Assembly: GCF_014196765.1 (NCBI RefSeq) | Contig: NZ_JACIEE010000003.1 | Span: forward strand, 372,001 to 436,000 | Source: Mycoplana azooxidifex | GTDB lineage: Bacteria; Pseudomonadota; Alphaproteobacteria; Rhizobiales; Rhizobiaceae | DNA length: 64,000 bases | Direction of reading: 5' to 3' | In this document: in pieces, positions 34,129 through 43,505 of the stretch | How the letters are laid out: the number at the start of each line of letters is the position of its first letter | Position numbering within the stretch: the first letter of the stretch is position 1 | Notes under the pieces: model-generated | What the model was told of the DNA's origin: nothing | Databases searched by the model: none | Seen by the model: only the letters and a program-made list of their open reading frames with translations | Program-made: the position numbers and the translations under genes

Positions 34129-34827
34129 ATGACCGCACGCACACGCTTCCAGCCCCCCTCCGAAAGGCTTGCCCCGATGGTCTCCCATCGCCTTCTTCCG
34201 CTGACGTTCGTCCTCGCCGCAGCAGTGCTCGCCGGCTGCGCCTCGAAGGATGCGGTGACGACATCGTCGGTCCCGGACGACTATCGCACGCGGCATCCGA
34301 TCGTGCTGACGGAGGCCGAGCATACGCTGGACGTTCCCGTCGCCTCGGGCGATCGTTCGCTCACCCTTGCGATGCGCGACAACATCCGCGGCTTCGCGCA
34401 GGACTACGAATCGAAGTCCAAGGGCACGGTGCAGATCATGCTGCCGCAAGGCTCGGCCAATGCCGGCGCGGCCGCAGCACTGCGCAAGCAGGTCCGCACG
34501 ACGCTGGTGAGCGAGGGCGTGCCGAACAAGCTCATCATCGAGACCGCCTACGGCGCGGCCGGCCAGGGCGACGCCGCCCCGATCAGGCTCGCCTTCATCG
34601 CGACCACGGCGAAGACCAACACCTGCGGCCAGTGGCCGGAAGACCTGACGCTGAACACGATGGAAAACAAGCAGTACTACAATTTCGGCTGCTCCACGCA
34701 GGCCAACCTGGCGGCGCAGATCGCCAATCCGATGGATCTGGTCGGGCCGCGCGGCATGACGCCGATCGACGCCGAGCGCCGCGCGACGGCAATCCAGGAC
34801 TATCGCGAAAACGGAACGGACGACTGA
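34129..34827 (+). CDS. cpaD: Pilus assembly lipoprotein CpaD
   Basis: A 232-residue lipoprotein. The signal ends in the lipobox LAGC (Cys near 36), so it is expected in the outer membrane beside the secretin. The CpaD family core follows, with RHPIVLTEAEHTLDVPV near 54, LTLAMRDNIRGFAQDY, and the conserved CGQWPEDL and NFGCSTQANLAAQIANP near 185-202, which give a likely disulphide. It lies 13 nt after cpaC. Confidence 0.92.
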   Translation: MTARTRFQPPSERLAPMVSHRLLPLTFVLAAAVLAGCASKDAVTTSSVPDDYRTRHPIVLTEAEHTLDVPVASGDRSLTLAMRDNIRGFAQDYESKSKGTVQIMLPQGSANAGAAAALRKQVRTTLVSEGVPNKLIIETAYGAAGQGDAAPIRLAFIATTAKTNTCGQWPEDLTLNTMENKQYYNFGCSTQANLAAQIANPMDLVGPRGMTPIDAERRATAIQDYRENGTDD

Positions 34828-34870
34828 CGGAGCGGCGCACGGCCGACCAGACAGTAACGGGGCATCAACG

Positions 34871-36160
34871 ATGACGAGCATCCAGTACGGTATTGAGGCG
34901 AGACAACCCTCCGACGCCACCCTCGACGAAGGTACGGCCACCGGCGAGCTCGACCATGTGCGCCCGCTTCCGCGCATCTCCATCCACGCCTTCTGCGAAA
35001 GCGACGGCATGCTGCAGACGATGGAGCGATGCGCGAACGACCGCCGCATGTCGAAGGTCAGCCTGCGCATCAACAGCGGCAACATCCAGACGGCGGTGAA
35101 CATGTTCACCACGGCGCCGACGCCGAACCTGATCATCCTCGAAAGCTCGACCGAACCTTCTGCGATCCTGCAGGAGCTCGCCCCTCTCGCCGAGGTCTGC
35201 GACCCGAGTACCAAGGTCGTCCTCGTCGGCCATCACAACGACATCTCGCTCTATCGCGACCTGATCCGCAACGGGATTTCCGAGTATCTGGTCGCGCCGG
35301 TGGCCATGGGGGAGGTGCTGAACGCGGTCTCGGCGATCTTCGTCGATCCCGAGGCCGAACCGCTGGGACGCACCATCGCCTTCGTCGGTGCCAAGGGCGG
35401 GGTGGGCTCGTCCACCATCGCCCATAACTGCGCCTGGGATATCTCCAACCTGTTTTCGACGGAAGTGGTGCTGGCCGACCTCGACCTGCCCTTCGGCACC
35501 GCCAACATCAACTTCGACCAGGACCCCGCCCAGGGCATGGCCGAAGCGGTCTACACGCCCGAACGGCTGGACGAGGTCTTCCTCGACCGCCTGCTCGCGA
35601 AATGCTCCGACCACCTGTCGCTGCTGGCCGCGCCGTCCACGCTCGACCGCGCCTACGACCTGGAACGCGGCTCGTTCCAGCCGATGGTGGAGGTCCTGCA
35701 GCGAAGCGCGCCGGTGAACGTGCTCGACGTTCCGCACGCCTGGTCGGAATGGACTCGAAACCTGCTCGCCGAGGTCGACGAGGTTGTCGTCACCGCGGTT
35801 CCGGATCTTGCAAACCTGCGCAACGCCAAGAACATCTTCGACGCGCTGAAGAAGCTCAGGCCGAACGACCGCACGCCGCACCTGATCCTCAACCAGGTCG
35901 GCATGCCCAAGCGGCCGGAGATCGCCCCGAACGACTTCTGCGATCCGCTGGAGACGCAGCCGATCGCGATCATTCCGTTCGATGCCCAGCTGTTCGGCGC
36001 GGCTGCCAACAGCGGGCGGATGATCGCCGAGATGGACAGGAAATCGCCGGCTGCGGAGACGTTCTCCCAGATCGCGCACGTGGTCACCGGGCGCGCCACG
36101 ATGAAGAAACCCAAGAAGGGCGGACTCGGCAAGATGCTGGGAATGCTCGGCCGCAAATGA
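34871..36160 (+). CDS. cpaE: Pilus localisation ATPase CpaE/TadZ
   Basis: A 429-residue MinD/ParA-related protein that places the Tad machinery at the pole. It has an N-terminal receiver-like domain (about 35-160) without clear phosphorylation chemistry and a C-terminal ATPase domain. The deviant Walker A is FVGAKGGVGSSTIAHN near 176: the signature Lys is present but the usual P-loop Lys is Ser, as is common in CpaE. The C-terminus is very basic (KKPKKGGLGKM), perhaps for membrane contact. Confidence 0.92.
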   Translation: MTSIQYGIEARQPSDATLDEGTATGELDHVRPLPRISIHAFCESDGMLQTMERCANDRRMSKVSLRINSGNIQTAVNMFTTAPTPNLIILESSTEPSAILQELAPLAEVCDPSTKVVLVGHHNDISLYRDLIRNGISEYLVAPVAMGEVLNAVSAIFVDPEAEPLGRTIAFVGAKGGVGSSTIAHNCAWDISNLFSTEVVLADLDLPFGTANINFDQDPAQGMAEAVYTPERLDEVFLDRLLAKCSDHLSLLAAPSTLDRAYDLERGSFQPMVEVLQRSAPVNVLDVPHAWSEWTRNLLAEVDEVVVTAVPDLANLRNAKNIFDALKKLRPNDRTPHLILNQVGMPKRPEIAPNDFCDPLETQPIAIIPFDAQLFGAAANSGRMIAEMDRKSPAAETFSQIAHVVTGRATMKKPKKGGLGKMLGMLGRK

Positions 36161-36198
36161 CGCCCGGCAAGGGCCGGCACAGGACTGGATGAAACGGC

Positions 36199-37665
36199 AT
36201 GTTCGGTAGACGCGGAAACGAAGGCTTTGGAAAGAGTGGCGGCCCCGCCGGCCACCCGCCGCAGGCGGCTCCCGTCGAGCGCGCGGCCGCGCCCGCCATG
36301 GCCGAACCGGTGCGGGAGACGGCCGTTGCGGTCGCGCCTCCTACCCACCAGCCCTCGCCGATCGCGCGCAAGAAGATGCCGCGCACGGAGGACTACTACG
36401 ACACCAAGTCGCAGGTGTTCTCGGCGCTGATCGACACGATCGATCTGTCGCAGCTCGCAAAGCTCGATACGGAGAGCGCGCGCGAGGAAATCCGCGACAT
36501 CGTCAACGACATCATCACCATCAAGAATTTCGCGATGTCGATCTCCGAGCAGGAGGAACTGCTCGACGACATCTGCAACGACGTGCTCGGCTACGGCCCG
36601 CTGGAGCCGCTGCTGGCGCGCGACGACATCGCCGACATCATGGTGAACGGCGCCGGCCGGACCTACATCGAAGTGGCCGGCAAGGTGCAGGAATCGGAGA
36701 TCCGCTTCCGCGACAACGGGCAGCTTCTGTCGATCTGCCAACGTATCGTCAGCCAGGTCGGCCGCCGCGTCGACGAATCGAGCCCCATCTGCGACGCGCG
36801 CCTTCCCGACGGCTCGCGCGTCAACGTCATCGCGCCGCCGCTCGCGATCGACGGAACTGCGCTCACCATCCGCAAGTTCAAGAAGGACAAGCTGACGCTC
36901 GACCAGCTCGTGAAGTTCGGCTCGATCACGCCGGAGGGTTCGACGCTCCTGCAGATCATCGGGCGCGTGCGCTGCAACATCGTCATCTCCGGCGGTACCG
37001 GCTCGGGCAAGACGACGCTCCTGAACTGCATGACGCGCTATATCGATACCGACGAGCGCGTGATCACCTGCGAGGACTCGGCCGAACTCCAGCTGCAGCA
37101 ACCGCATGTGGTGCGCCTCGAGACCCGCCCGCCGAACATCGAGGGCGAGGGCGAGATCACCATGCGCGACCTCATCAAGAACTGCCTGCGCATGCGCCCA
37201 GAGCGGATCATCGTCGGCGAAGTGCGCGGACCGGAGGTCTTCGACCTGCTGCAGGCGATGAACACCGGCCACGACGGATCGATGGGCACGATCCACGCCA
37301 ACTCGCCGCGCGAATGCCTGAGCCGCATGGAATCGATGATCGCCATGGGCGGCTACACGCTGCCGGCCAAGACGGTGCGCGAGATCATTGCCGGCTCGGT
37401 CGACGTGATCGTGCAGGCCTCGCGGCTGCGCGATGGCTCGCGCCGCATCACCCACGTCACCGAGGTGGTCGGCATGGAAGGCGACGTCATCGTCACCCAG
37501 GACCTGATGCGCTTCGAGATGGACGGCGAGGACGCCAACGGCCGCATCATCGGTCGCCATGTCGGCACCGGCATCGGCAAGCCTCACTTCTGGGACCGGG
37601 CCCGCTACTTCAACGAGGAGCGACGCCTCGCCTCGACGCTCGACATGATGGAAAAAGTGGCCTAG
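36199..37665 (+). CDS. cpaF: Pilus assembly ATPase CpaF/TadA
   Basis: The 488-residue hexameric secretion ATPase that drives pilus extension (and probably retraction). A disordered Pro/Ala-rich N-terminus (1-60) leads to the N-terminal all-helical domain and the RecA-like core: Walker [15 protein letters not shown] near 263, Asp box CEDSAELQL near 290, Walker [16 protein letters not shown] near 334, and the His box [12 protein letters not shown] near 357. Confidence 0.95.
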   Translation: MFGRRGNEGFGKSGGPAGHPPQAAPVERAAAPAMAEPVRETAVAVAPPTHQPSPIARKKMPRTEDYYDTKSQVFSALIDTIDLSQLAKLDTESAREEIRDIVNDIITIKNFAMSISEQEELLDDICNDVLGYGPLEPLLARDDIADIMVNGAGRTYIEVAGKVQESEIRFRDNGQLLSICQRIVSQVGRRVDESSPICDARLPDGSRVNVIAPPLAIDGTALTIRKFKKDKLTLDQLVKFGSITPEGSTLLQIIGRVRCNIVISGGTGSGKTTLLNCMTRYIDTDERVITCEDSAELQLQQPHVVRLETRPPNIEGEGEITMRDLIKNCLRMRPERIIVGEVRGPEVFDLLQAMNTGHDGSMGTIHANSPRECLSRMESMIAMGGYTLPAKTVREIIAGSVDVIVQASRLRDGSRRITHVTEVVGMEGDVIVTQDLMRFEMDGEDANGRIIGRHVGTGIGKPHFWDRARYFNEERRLASTLDMMEKVA

Positions 37666-37678
37666 CCGCGGGGGACCG

Positions 37679-38689
37679 ATGTTCGGACTTGATCTCACCA
37701 TCGTCGCGATCGTCGCGCTTGCGGCCGTGGCCGTCGGCGCGCTCGGCTACGGCCTGCTGTTCTCCCGCATCGAGACCGAGAAAAAGGCCGAGAGCCGCGT
37801 CAACCGTGTGAAGTCCGCCGAGACCGACCAGAACAAGGTCAAGGCGGCGCGCGAGCGCATGCAGGAGATGTCGAAACGGCGCAAGTCGGTCCAGGATTCG
37901 CTGAAGGACCTCGAAAAGAAGCAGCAGGAGCGCAGCAAGCGGGCCGCACCGACCCTGAAGTCGAAGCTTTCCCAGGCCGGCCTGACGCTGAGCCCGACGC
38001 AGTTCACGCTGATCGGCATCGGGTTCGGCCTGTTCATGGCAGCGGCCGCCTTTGTCTTCGGTGCACCGGCGGTCGTTGCCGGCGGCCTTCTGTTCATCGC
38101 CGGCATAGGCGTGCCCCGCTGGGTGCTGAACTTCATGGTCAAACGGCGCATGAACAAGTTTCTGGAAGAATTTCCGAACTCGCTCGACGTGATGGTGCGC
38201 TCGATCAAGTCCGGCCTGCCGCTGACGGACGCGCTGCGGCTGATCGCAGCCGAGGGCCAGGAACCGGTTCGGTCGGAGTTTCGCCGCGTCGTCGAATCCC
38301 AGCAGATGGGGCTCAGCGTTCCGGATGCCTGCGCGCGCATGTTCACCTACATTCCCCTGCAGGAGGTGAACTTCTTCTCGATCGTGATCGCCATCCAGAG
38401 CCAGGCCGGCGGCAACCTGTCCGAAGCGCTCGGCAACCTCTCGCGCGTGCTGCGCGAGCGCCGCAAGATGCGGGCGAAGGTCGACGCGCTGTCGATGGAA
38501 GCCAAGGCATCCGCGGTCATCATCGGCGCCCTGCCGCTGATCGTGATGCTGCTCGTCTACCTGACGACACCCGACTACATCAAGGTCATCTTCATCGATC
38601 CGCGCGGCCATCTCATCCTCGGCGCTTCCGCCGTCTGGATGACGATCGGCATCCTGATGATGCGCAAGATGATCAACTTCGACATCTGA
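37679..38689 (+). CDS. tadB: Flp pilus platform protein TadB
   Basis: Inner-membrane platform protein with a type II secretion F domain, 336 residues. It has one span at the N-terminus (about 5-27), a charged coiled region (30-90), two spans (about 115-155), the cytoplasmic F domain with EEFPNSLDVMVRSIKSGLPL near 161, and two C-terminal spans. It pairs with TadC and contacts CpaF. Confidence 0.93.
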   Translation: MFGLDLTIVAIVALAAVAVGALGYGLLFSRIETEKKAESRVNRVKSAETDQNKVKAARERMQEMSKRRKSVQDSLKDLEKKQQERSKRAAPTLKSKLSQAGLTLSPTQFTLIGIGFGLFMAAAAFVFGAPAVVAGGLLFIAGIGVPRWVLNFMVKRRMNKFLEEFPNSLDVMVRSIKSGLPLTDALRLIAAEGQEPVRSEFRRVVESQQMGLSVPDACARMFTYIPLQEVNFFSIVIAIQSQAGGNLSEALGNLSRVLRERRKMRAKVDALSMEAKASAVIIGALPLIVMLLVYLTTPDYIKVIFIDPRGHLILGASAVWMTIGILMMRKMINFDI

Positions 38690-38705
38690 GGAAGGACTTG
38701 GCGCG

Positions 38706-39689
38706 ATGAAGGAACTGGCTTCGACCCTCACCAATCCCGACATCCTTCTGCCGGTGTTCGTGGTCATCGCAGTGCTGGCGACGTTCTACACGCTGGCGGC
38801 GCCCTATTTCGAACGCGGCGACCTCGACAAGCGCATGAAGTCGGTGGCGCTCGAGCGCGACCAGATCCGCGCGCGCGAACGGGCCCGGCTGAACGCCGAG
38901 GGGCCGCAGGGGCGCGGCTCGCTGCGCTCCCAACAGAACAGCTCCGTCCGCCAAGTGGTCGAACGGCTGAACCTGAGGGAGGCGCTGGTCGACAGCGGCA
39001 CGATCAACAGGCTGCGCCAGGCGGGCTACCGTTCGCAGAACGCCCTCAACATCTTCCTCTTCGCCCGGTTCGTGCTGCCCTTCGTCTTCTTCGCGGTCGG
39101 CGCCTTCTACATCTTCTATCTCGGGCACCTGGGCGACAAGCCGCTTGCCATCCGGATCCTGGCTGCGATCGGCGCCGCCTATCTCGGCTTCTATGCCCCG
39201 AACATCTTCATCTCCAACCGTGTCTCCAAGCGGCAGCTTTCGATCAAGCGCGCCTGGCCGGACGCACTCGACCTGCTCCTGATCTGCGTGGAATCGGGCG
39301 TGTCGATGGAGGTGGCACTACGCCGCGTCGCGGACGAGATCGCCGTGGCCTCGCCCGAACTTGCCGAGGAACTGGTGCTGACGACGGCGGAACTTTCGTT
39401 CCTGCAGGACCGGCGCGTCGCCTACGAAAACCTCGGCACCCGCACGGGCCTCGACATCGTCAAGGCGGTGATGCAGGCGCTGATCCAGGCCGAGCGCTAC
39501 GGCACGCCGCTCGCGCAGGCCCTGCGCGTGCTGGCGCAGGAAAGCCGCGACCAGCGCATGAACGAGGCGGAGAAGAAGGCCGCAGCACTGCCGCCGAAGC
39601 TCACGGTGCCGATGATCGTATTCTTCCTGCCGGTGCTCATCGCCGTCATCCTCGGCCCCGCGGGCATCCAGGTCGCAGACACGTTCTGA
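38706..39689 (+). CDS. tadC: Flp pilus platform protein TadC
   Basis: Second F-domain platform protein, 327 residues. Its layout matches TadB: N-terminal span (about 12-35), two spans near 115-165, the F domain with WPDALDLLLICVESGVSMEV near 184, and a final span from about 300. It ends the plus-strand pilus operon 17 nt after tadB and converges with tadD. Confidence 0.93.
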   Translation: MKELASTLTNPDILLPVFVVIAVLATFYTLAAPYFERGDLDKRMKSVALERDQIRARERARLNAEGPQGRGSLRSQQNSSVRQVVERLNLREALVDSGTINRLRQAGYRSQNALNIFLFARFVLPFVFFAVGAFYIFYLGHLGDKPLAIRILAAIGAAYLGFYAPNIFISNRVSKRQLSIKRAWPDALDLLLICVESGVSMEVALRRVADEIAVASPELAEELVLTTAELSFLQDRRVAYENLGTRTGLDIVKAVMQALIQAERYGTPLAQALRVLAQESRDQRMNEAEKKAAALPPKLTVPMIVFFLPVLIAVILGPAGIQVADTF

Positions 39690-39792
39690 TCGATCATTCT
39701 TCGCAAGGAGCGGTCACGACCGTGAGCGAGGCGCCGTCCTGCGACGGCAAAGCCCGGCGCCCGGGCGAGGCCCGACCTCCGGACTGCGGCGA

Positions 39793-40611
39793 TCAGTTGG
39801 TGTTCTTGTCTTCTTCGTTGGAGAGCTGCTTCCAGGCGTTCTGCTGGGAAAGCATGCCGCGAAGATAGGCGACATTCGCCTGGGCCTGTTCGGCACTGAG
39901 TTCCTGCATCGCGATCTGCTGCGCCTCGTCGAAGCGGCCCTGCAGGCCGATCGCCAGCGCCAGGTTCTGCCGGACGCTGGAATCGGCACCCGGTTGCTGT
40001 GCCGCCGAGCGCAGGTAGGTTTCCGCGGTCTTCAGGTCGCGGACCAGGAGATAGGACATGCCGAGATTGGACAGGACCGACGGCTCGTTCGGCTTCAGGT
40101 CGAGCGCCTCGCGATAGCGGTTGCGCGCTTCGGGAGCGCGGCCGAGCTGGTCCAGGATCGCGCCTTCGGCCGACCGCAGCCGCCAGTCGGGCCGGTCGGG
40201 GGTCTGCGCGCGCTGGATGGTGCCGAGTGCCTGCTCGAGCTGGCCGGCGGCGGCCTGCGACTTTCCGTAGGCTGCCAGGACCTCGCGATCGGTCGGGTGG
40301 AAGATCGCCACCTGCTGCATGACGGCGAGCGCCTGGTCGTTGCGCCCGCTCATGCGCAGGAGGTTCGCGTAGTTGAGGCCGGCCTGGCGGTCCTTGGGGT
40401 TCTTTTCATAGGCCTTGCCGACACTCTCGGCGGCCCTGCTCAACTCGCCGGCGTTCATCTCCGTCACCGGCTTGGAGCTCCGGGGGATGGAGCCGGTCGT
40501 TTCCCTGCTGGGTCCGGTGCTGCAGCCGGCAAGGGTCGCCGCCAGCAATGCGGTCGCGGTCAGAAGAGCGCGTTTTCGGCCAAACGGTTGTGCATGCGCG
40601 GAGCCAAGCAT
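39793..40611 (-). CDS. tadD: TPR-repeat lipoprotein TadD
   Basis: A 272-residue outer-membrane lipoprotein thought to help secretin assembly. The signal ends in LAGCS (Cys near 28). From about 60 to 240 it consists of tetratricopeptide repeats, such as GLNYANLLRMSGRNDQALAV and SVLSNLGMSYLLVRDLKTAE. The ATG at 40611 is chosen because GGGGAA lies about 8 nt before it and the signal peptide starts directly. Unlike in many loci, tadD runs opposite to tadBC and has its own promoter region, which also carries CtrA-like motifs. Confidence 0.9.
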   Translation of the reverse strand: MLGSAHAQPFGRKRALLTATALLAATLAGCSTGPSRETTGSIPRSSKPVTEMNAGELSRAAESVGKAYEKNPKDRQAGLNYANLLRMSGRNDQALAVMQQVAIFHPTDREVLAAYGKSQAAAGQLEQALGTIQRAQTPDRPDWRLRSAEGAILDQLGRAPEARNRYREALDLKPNEPSVLSNLGMSYLLVRDLKTAETYLRSAAQQPGADSSVRQNLALAIGLQGRFDEAQQIAMQELSAEQAQANVAYLRGMLSQQNAWKQLSNEEDKNTN

Positions 40612-40686
40612 GTATGTTCCCCAGAACGTCACTTGCGGCCAAATCGTAAGGAATCACGCCGCAACCCTCACTCCAGCAATATTCTG

Positions 40687-40707
40687 TTAACCCTAACAGA
40701 GTGTTAA
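40687..40707. promoter_or_regulatory. CtrA-like motif cluster, tadD/aminopeptidase divergent region
   Basis: TTAACC at 40687 and CTAA-N7-TTAA at 40693-40707 (minus strand TTAA-N7-TTAG), each within one base of the CtrA box or half-box. They are about 80-95 nt upstream of tadD and 40-60 nt upstream of the divergent aminopeptidase gene. Confidence 0.4.
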
Positions 40708-40745
40708 TTCGCCGATTCCCGGACCGTACCGCAAAGGCTCTGCCA

Positions 40746-42137
40746 ATGGCTCCCTACCAGTTCATCGATCGCCCGTCCCCCTTCAACAGCCGCGGCGGCA
40801 AGACGCTTCCGATCTTCGCCATCACCCCGGCGCATATCGAGACCGGAACGATCGAACCCGTGGCGCTGGACTGGGCGCGCAAGGCGGGCTTCAAGGCCGA
40901 AGCGGGCTCGCTGCTTCTCGTGCCCACGGATGACGGCCACCTGGGCGGGGCCTTGTTCGGCCTCGGCAAGACGCCTTCGGATGCACCGTTCCTGTCGGGC
41001 AAGCTGGCGCGGACGCTGCCGGCCGGCGACTGGCATATCGAGACCGCGCCCTTGACCGCCAACCGGCTTTCCCTCGGCTACGGCCTCGGCAGCTATCGGT
41101 TCGAGCGCTATCGCCAGGCGGCGAAGGAGGTGCCGACGCTGATGATCCCAACGGATGCGGATGCGACGGACATCGAGCGCCAGCTGGCCGGCGTCTTCCT
41201 CGCGCGCGACCTCATCAACACGCCGACGAACGACATGGGGCCGGACGCGCTCGAAGACGTCTTCCGCGCGCTCGCCGAACACTACAAGGCGAAGTTCACG
41301 GCGATCCGGGGCGACGACCTGCTGAAGGAGAACTTCCCCTTGATCCACACCGTCGGCCGCGCATCAGCCGAGGCCCCGCGCCTGCTCGAATTGCGCTGGG
41401 GCAAGAAGGGCCATCGCAAGGTGACGCTGGTCGGCAAGGGCGTCTGCTTCGACACCGGCGGCCTCGACATCAAGCCCGCCTCCTCCATGCTCTTGATGAA
41501 GAAGGATATGGGCGGCGCGGCGAACGTCATGGGCCTGGCGCTGATGATCATGGATGCCAAGCTGAAGATCGACCTGCGCGTGCTCGTGCCGGTGGTCGAG
41601 AACTCGATCTCCGCCAACGCCTTCCGGCCGGGCGACATCTATCGCAGCCGCAAGGGGCTGACCGTACAGATCGACAACACAGACGCCGAAGGCCGGCTGA
41701 TCCTGGCCGATGCGCTGGCGCTGGCAGACGAGGAGGAGCCGGAACTGCTGATCGACATGGCGACGCTGACGGGTGCGGCGCGCGTGGCGCTCGGGCCTGA
41801 CCTGCCGCCGTTCTTCACCGACGACGACGATCTCGCAAGCGAGCTCGGCGATGCCAGCCTCTCTGTCGACGACCCGCTCTGGCGGATGCCGCTCTACATG
41901 GGCTACGACAAGGACATCGCGGCCCGGATCGCCGACATCACGAATGCGCCCGCAGGCGGCATGGCCGGCGCGATCACCGCAGCACTGTTCCTCAAGCGCT
42001 TCGTGACGCGGACCAAGAGCTGGGCCCATTTCGATATCTATGGCTGGGCTCCCACCGAGCGGCCGCATTCGCCGATCGGCGGCGAGGCCCAGGCGATCCG
42101 GGCGCTTTATCATCACCTGAAGTCGCTGGCGGCATAG
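40746..42137 (+). CDS. M17 family leucyl aminopeptidase
   Basis: Cytoplasmic dizinc aminopeptidase, 463 residues. The catalytic domain has KGVCFDTGGLDIKPASSMLL near 236 (metal and Lys ligands), MKKDMGGAANVMG near 256, and the family signature NTDAEGRLILADAL near 315, which holds a metal-binding Asp/Glu pair and the catalytic Arg. The N-terminal domain is shorter than in PepA, as in the PepB-like group. The ATG at 40746 is used; the frame opens upstream at 40701 without a ribosome-binding site. Confidence 0.92.
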   Translation: MAPYQFIDRPSPFNSRGGKTLPIFAITPAHIETGTIEPVALDWARKAGFKAEAGSLLLVPTDDGHLGGALFGLGKTPSDAPFLSGKLARTLPAGDWHIETAPLTANRLSLGYGLGSYRFERYRQAAKEVPTLMIPTDADATDIERQLAGVFLARDLINTPTNDMGPDALEDVFRALAEHYKAKFTAIRGDDLLKENFPLIHTVGRASAEAPRLLELRWGKKGHRKVTLVGKGVCFDTGGLDIKPASSMLLMKKDMGGAANVMGLALMIMDAKLKIDLRVLVPVVENSISANAFRPGDIYRSRKGLTVQIDNTDAEGRLILADALALADEEEPELLIDMATLTGAARVALGPDLPPFFTDDDDLASELGDASLSVDDPLWRMPLYMGYDKDIAARIADITNAPAGGMAGAITAALFLKRFVTRTKSWAHFDIYGWAPTERPHSPIGGEAQAIRALYHHLKSLAA

Positions 42138-42181
42138 CAGCGCGGCCAGGAGAGAATTGCGCGAGGCGCAAGATCAGGGCT

Positions 42182-42212
42182 ATTCCCATGACGGGAATGA
42201 TACGGTACCGTA
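42182..42212. promoter_or_regulatory. Two palindromes upstream of the MarR gene
   Basis: ATTCCC-N5-GGGAAT at 42182-42198 and the perfect 12-mer TACGGTACCGTA at 42201-42212. Both end 33-63 nt before the preferred TTG start, where an operator for self-repression would lie. This region would be coding only if the upstream ATG at 42188 were used; its codon usage (ATA, GGA, low third-position GC) argues against that. Confidence 0.4.
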
Positions 42213-42244
42213 ACGACGGTGCGCATATCGGACCGGAGACTGTC

Positions 42245-42592
42245 TTGCCCCTGGAACTTTCGGCCTCGCAGGCGCTCGGCCTGTGGCATTCCGTATCGAT
42301 GCAGCAGGTCAAGCTCGACGGGCGTGATCTCAGCCTGCGGCAACTGGCGATCCTTCTCGAGATCTACCTCGTGCCACCGCCGCACACAGTCCGTGGCCTC
42401 GCCGCCAAGCTGGACGTGACGAAGCCCGTCATCACCCGGGCGCTCGACACCATGGGTGCGCTCGGACTTGTGACCCGTGAACGCGACGAACGCGACCGGC
42501 GCAACGTCATCATCAAGCGCACCATCGACGGCGCCCTCTATCTGGAACGGCTCGGAGACCTGATCATCGGTCGCGGGCGGACCCTTACCTAG
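42245..42592 (+). CDS. MarR family transcriptional regulator
   Basis: A 115-residue winged-helix regulator. The winged helix is clear: LSLRQLAILLEIYL near 31, TVRGLAAKLDVTKPVITRAL near 49 (recognition helix) and the wing RERDERDRRNVIIKRT near 78. The terminal dimer helices are short. I take the TTG at 42245 because GGAG lies 6 nt before it; ATGs at 42188 and 42197 would add 19 or 16 residues but have poor ribosome-binding sites and unusual codons. The start of the next gene is 12 nt past its stop, so it may regulate the cell-wall hydrolase operon. The effector is unknown. Confidence 0.82.
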   Translation: MPLELSASQALGLWHSVSMQQVKLDGRDLSLRQLAILLEIYLVPPPHTVRGLAAKLDVTKPVITRALDTMGALGLVTRERDERDRRNVIIKRTIDGALYLERLGDLIIGRGRTLT

Positions 42593-42603
42593 TGAGACCC
42601 CCA

Positions 42604-43458
42604 ATGAACGCCCTGCCCGATCGCCGCCTGAACGCCTATCGACCCGACCTCGCCGAAGAGGCGCTGCGCGGCCGCCTCGAGGCTCCGCGCTACACGGCCG
42701 GCACGCCGGCGACCGTTTCCGCTCCCGTTACAGCGCTCCGGCCCCGGCCGGACGCCGGCGCCGGCATCGATACCGAACTCCTCTATGGCGAGAGCCTGCG
42801 GGTGCTCGACAGGGCGGATGGCTGGGCCTGGGTCAAGGCGGACTTCGACGGCTATGTCGGATATCTGCCGGACAATGCCCTCCGCGAGGCCGGCACCGAC
42901 GCAACTCACGTCGTCGCGGTCCCGCGGACCTTTGCCTATAGCGGGGCCGACCTGAAGACGCCGGCCGTCTTTGCGCTCTCGCTCGGTAGCCGGCTAAACG
43001 TCGTCGGCGAGACCGAGACCCGCGGCACGCGCTACCTAAAGCTCGACGGCGGGCAATTCGTCGTCGCCGCCCATTGCGCTCCGGCAGAACGGGCAATCGG
43101 CGACGACTACGTCTCGACTGCCGTCCGCCTGCTGGAGACGCCCTACCTGTGGGGCGGACGGAGCGGCTTCGGCATCGACTGCTCGGGGCTGGTCCAGCTT
43201 GCGATGATGATGACGGGACGCCGTGTTCCGCGGGACACCGACATGCAGGCATCCGGGCTCGGCATTCCGATCGACCGCGGCGACCTGCGGCACGGCGACC
43301 TCGTGTTCTGGAAGGGGCACGTGGCGATCATGGAAGACGAAGAAACGATCGTGCATGCCAACGGCAACACGATGAACGTAGCCCGCGAAGGGCTCGCTGC
43401 CGCCATCGAACGGATCGGCTGGCTCTACCAGCAGCCGACCTGCTACCGCAGGCCCTGA
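42604..43458 (+). CDS. NlpC/P60 family cell-wall hydrolase
   Basis: A 284-residue peptidoglycan cysteine peptidase, expected to cleave stem peptides. Two SH3-like domains (about 45-95 and 110-155) precede the NlpC/P60 domain: catalytic Cys in GIDCSGLVQLAM near 195, His in WKGHVAIM near 239, and third polar residue His in HANGNT near 251. There is no obvious signal peptide, which is common for this rhizobial family and leaves export unexplained. The ATG at 42604 is preferred over a GTG at 42592 that overlaps the marR stop. Confidence 0.88.
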   Translation: MNALPDRRLNAYRPDLAEEALRGRLEAPRYTAGTPATVSAPVTALRPRPDAGAGIDTELLYGESLRVLDRADGWAWVKADFDGYVGYLPDNALREAGTDATHVVAVPRTFAYSGADLKTPAVFALSLGSRLNVVGETETRGTRYLKLDGGQFVVAAHCAPAERAIGDDYVSTAVRLLETPYLWGGRSGFGIDCSGLVQLAMMMTGRRVPRDTDMQASGLGIPIDRGDLRHGDLVFWKGHVAIMEDEETIVHANGNTMNVAREGLAAAIERIGWLYQQPTCYRRP

Positions 43459-43505
43459 GCGGCCCATTTACATCTATCGAGCGGTCGACATGGCCGGGGC
43501 GGCGA

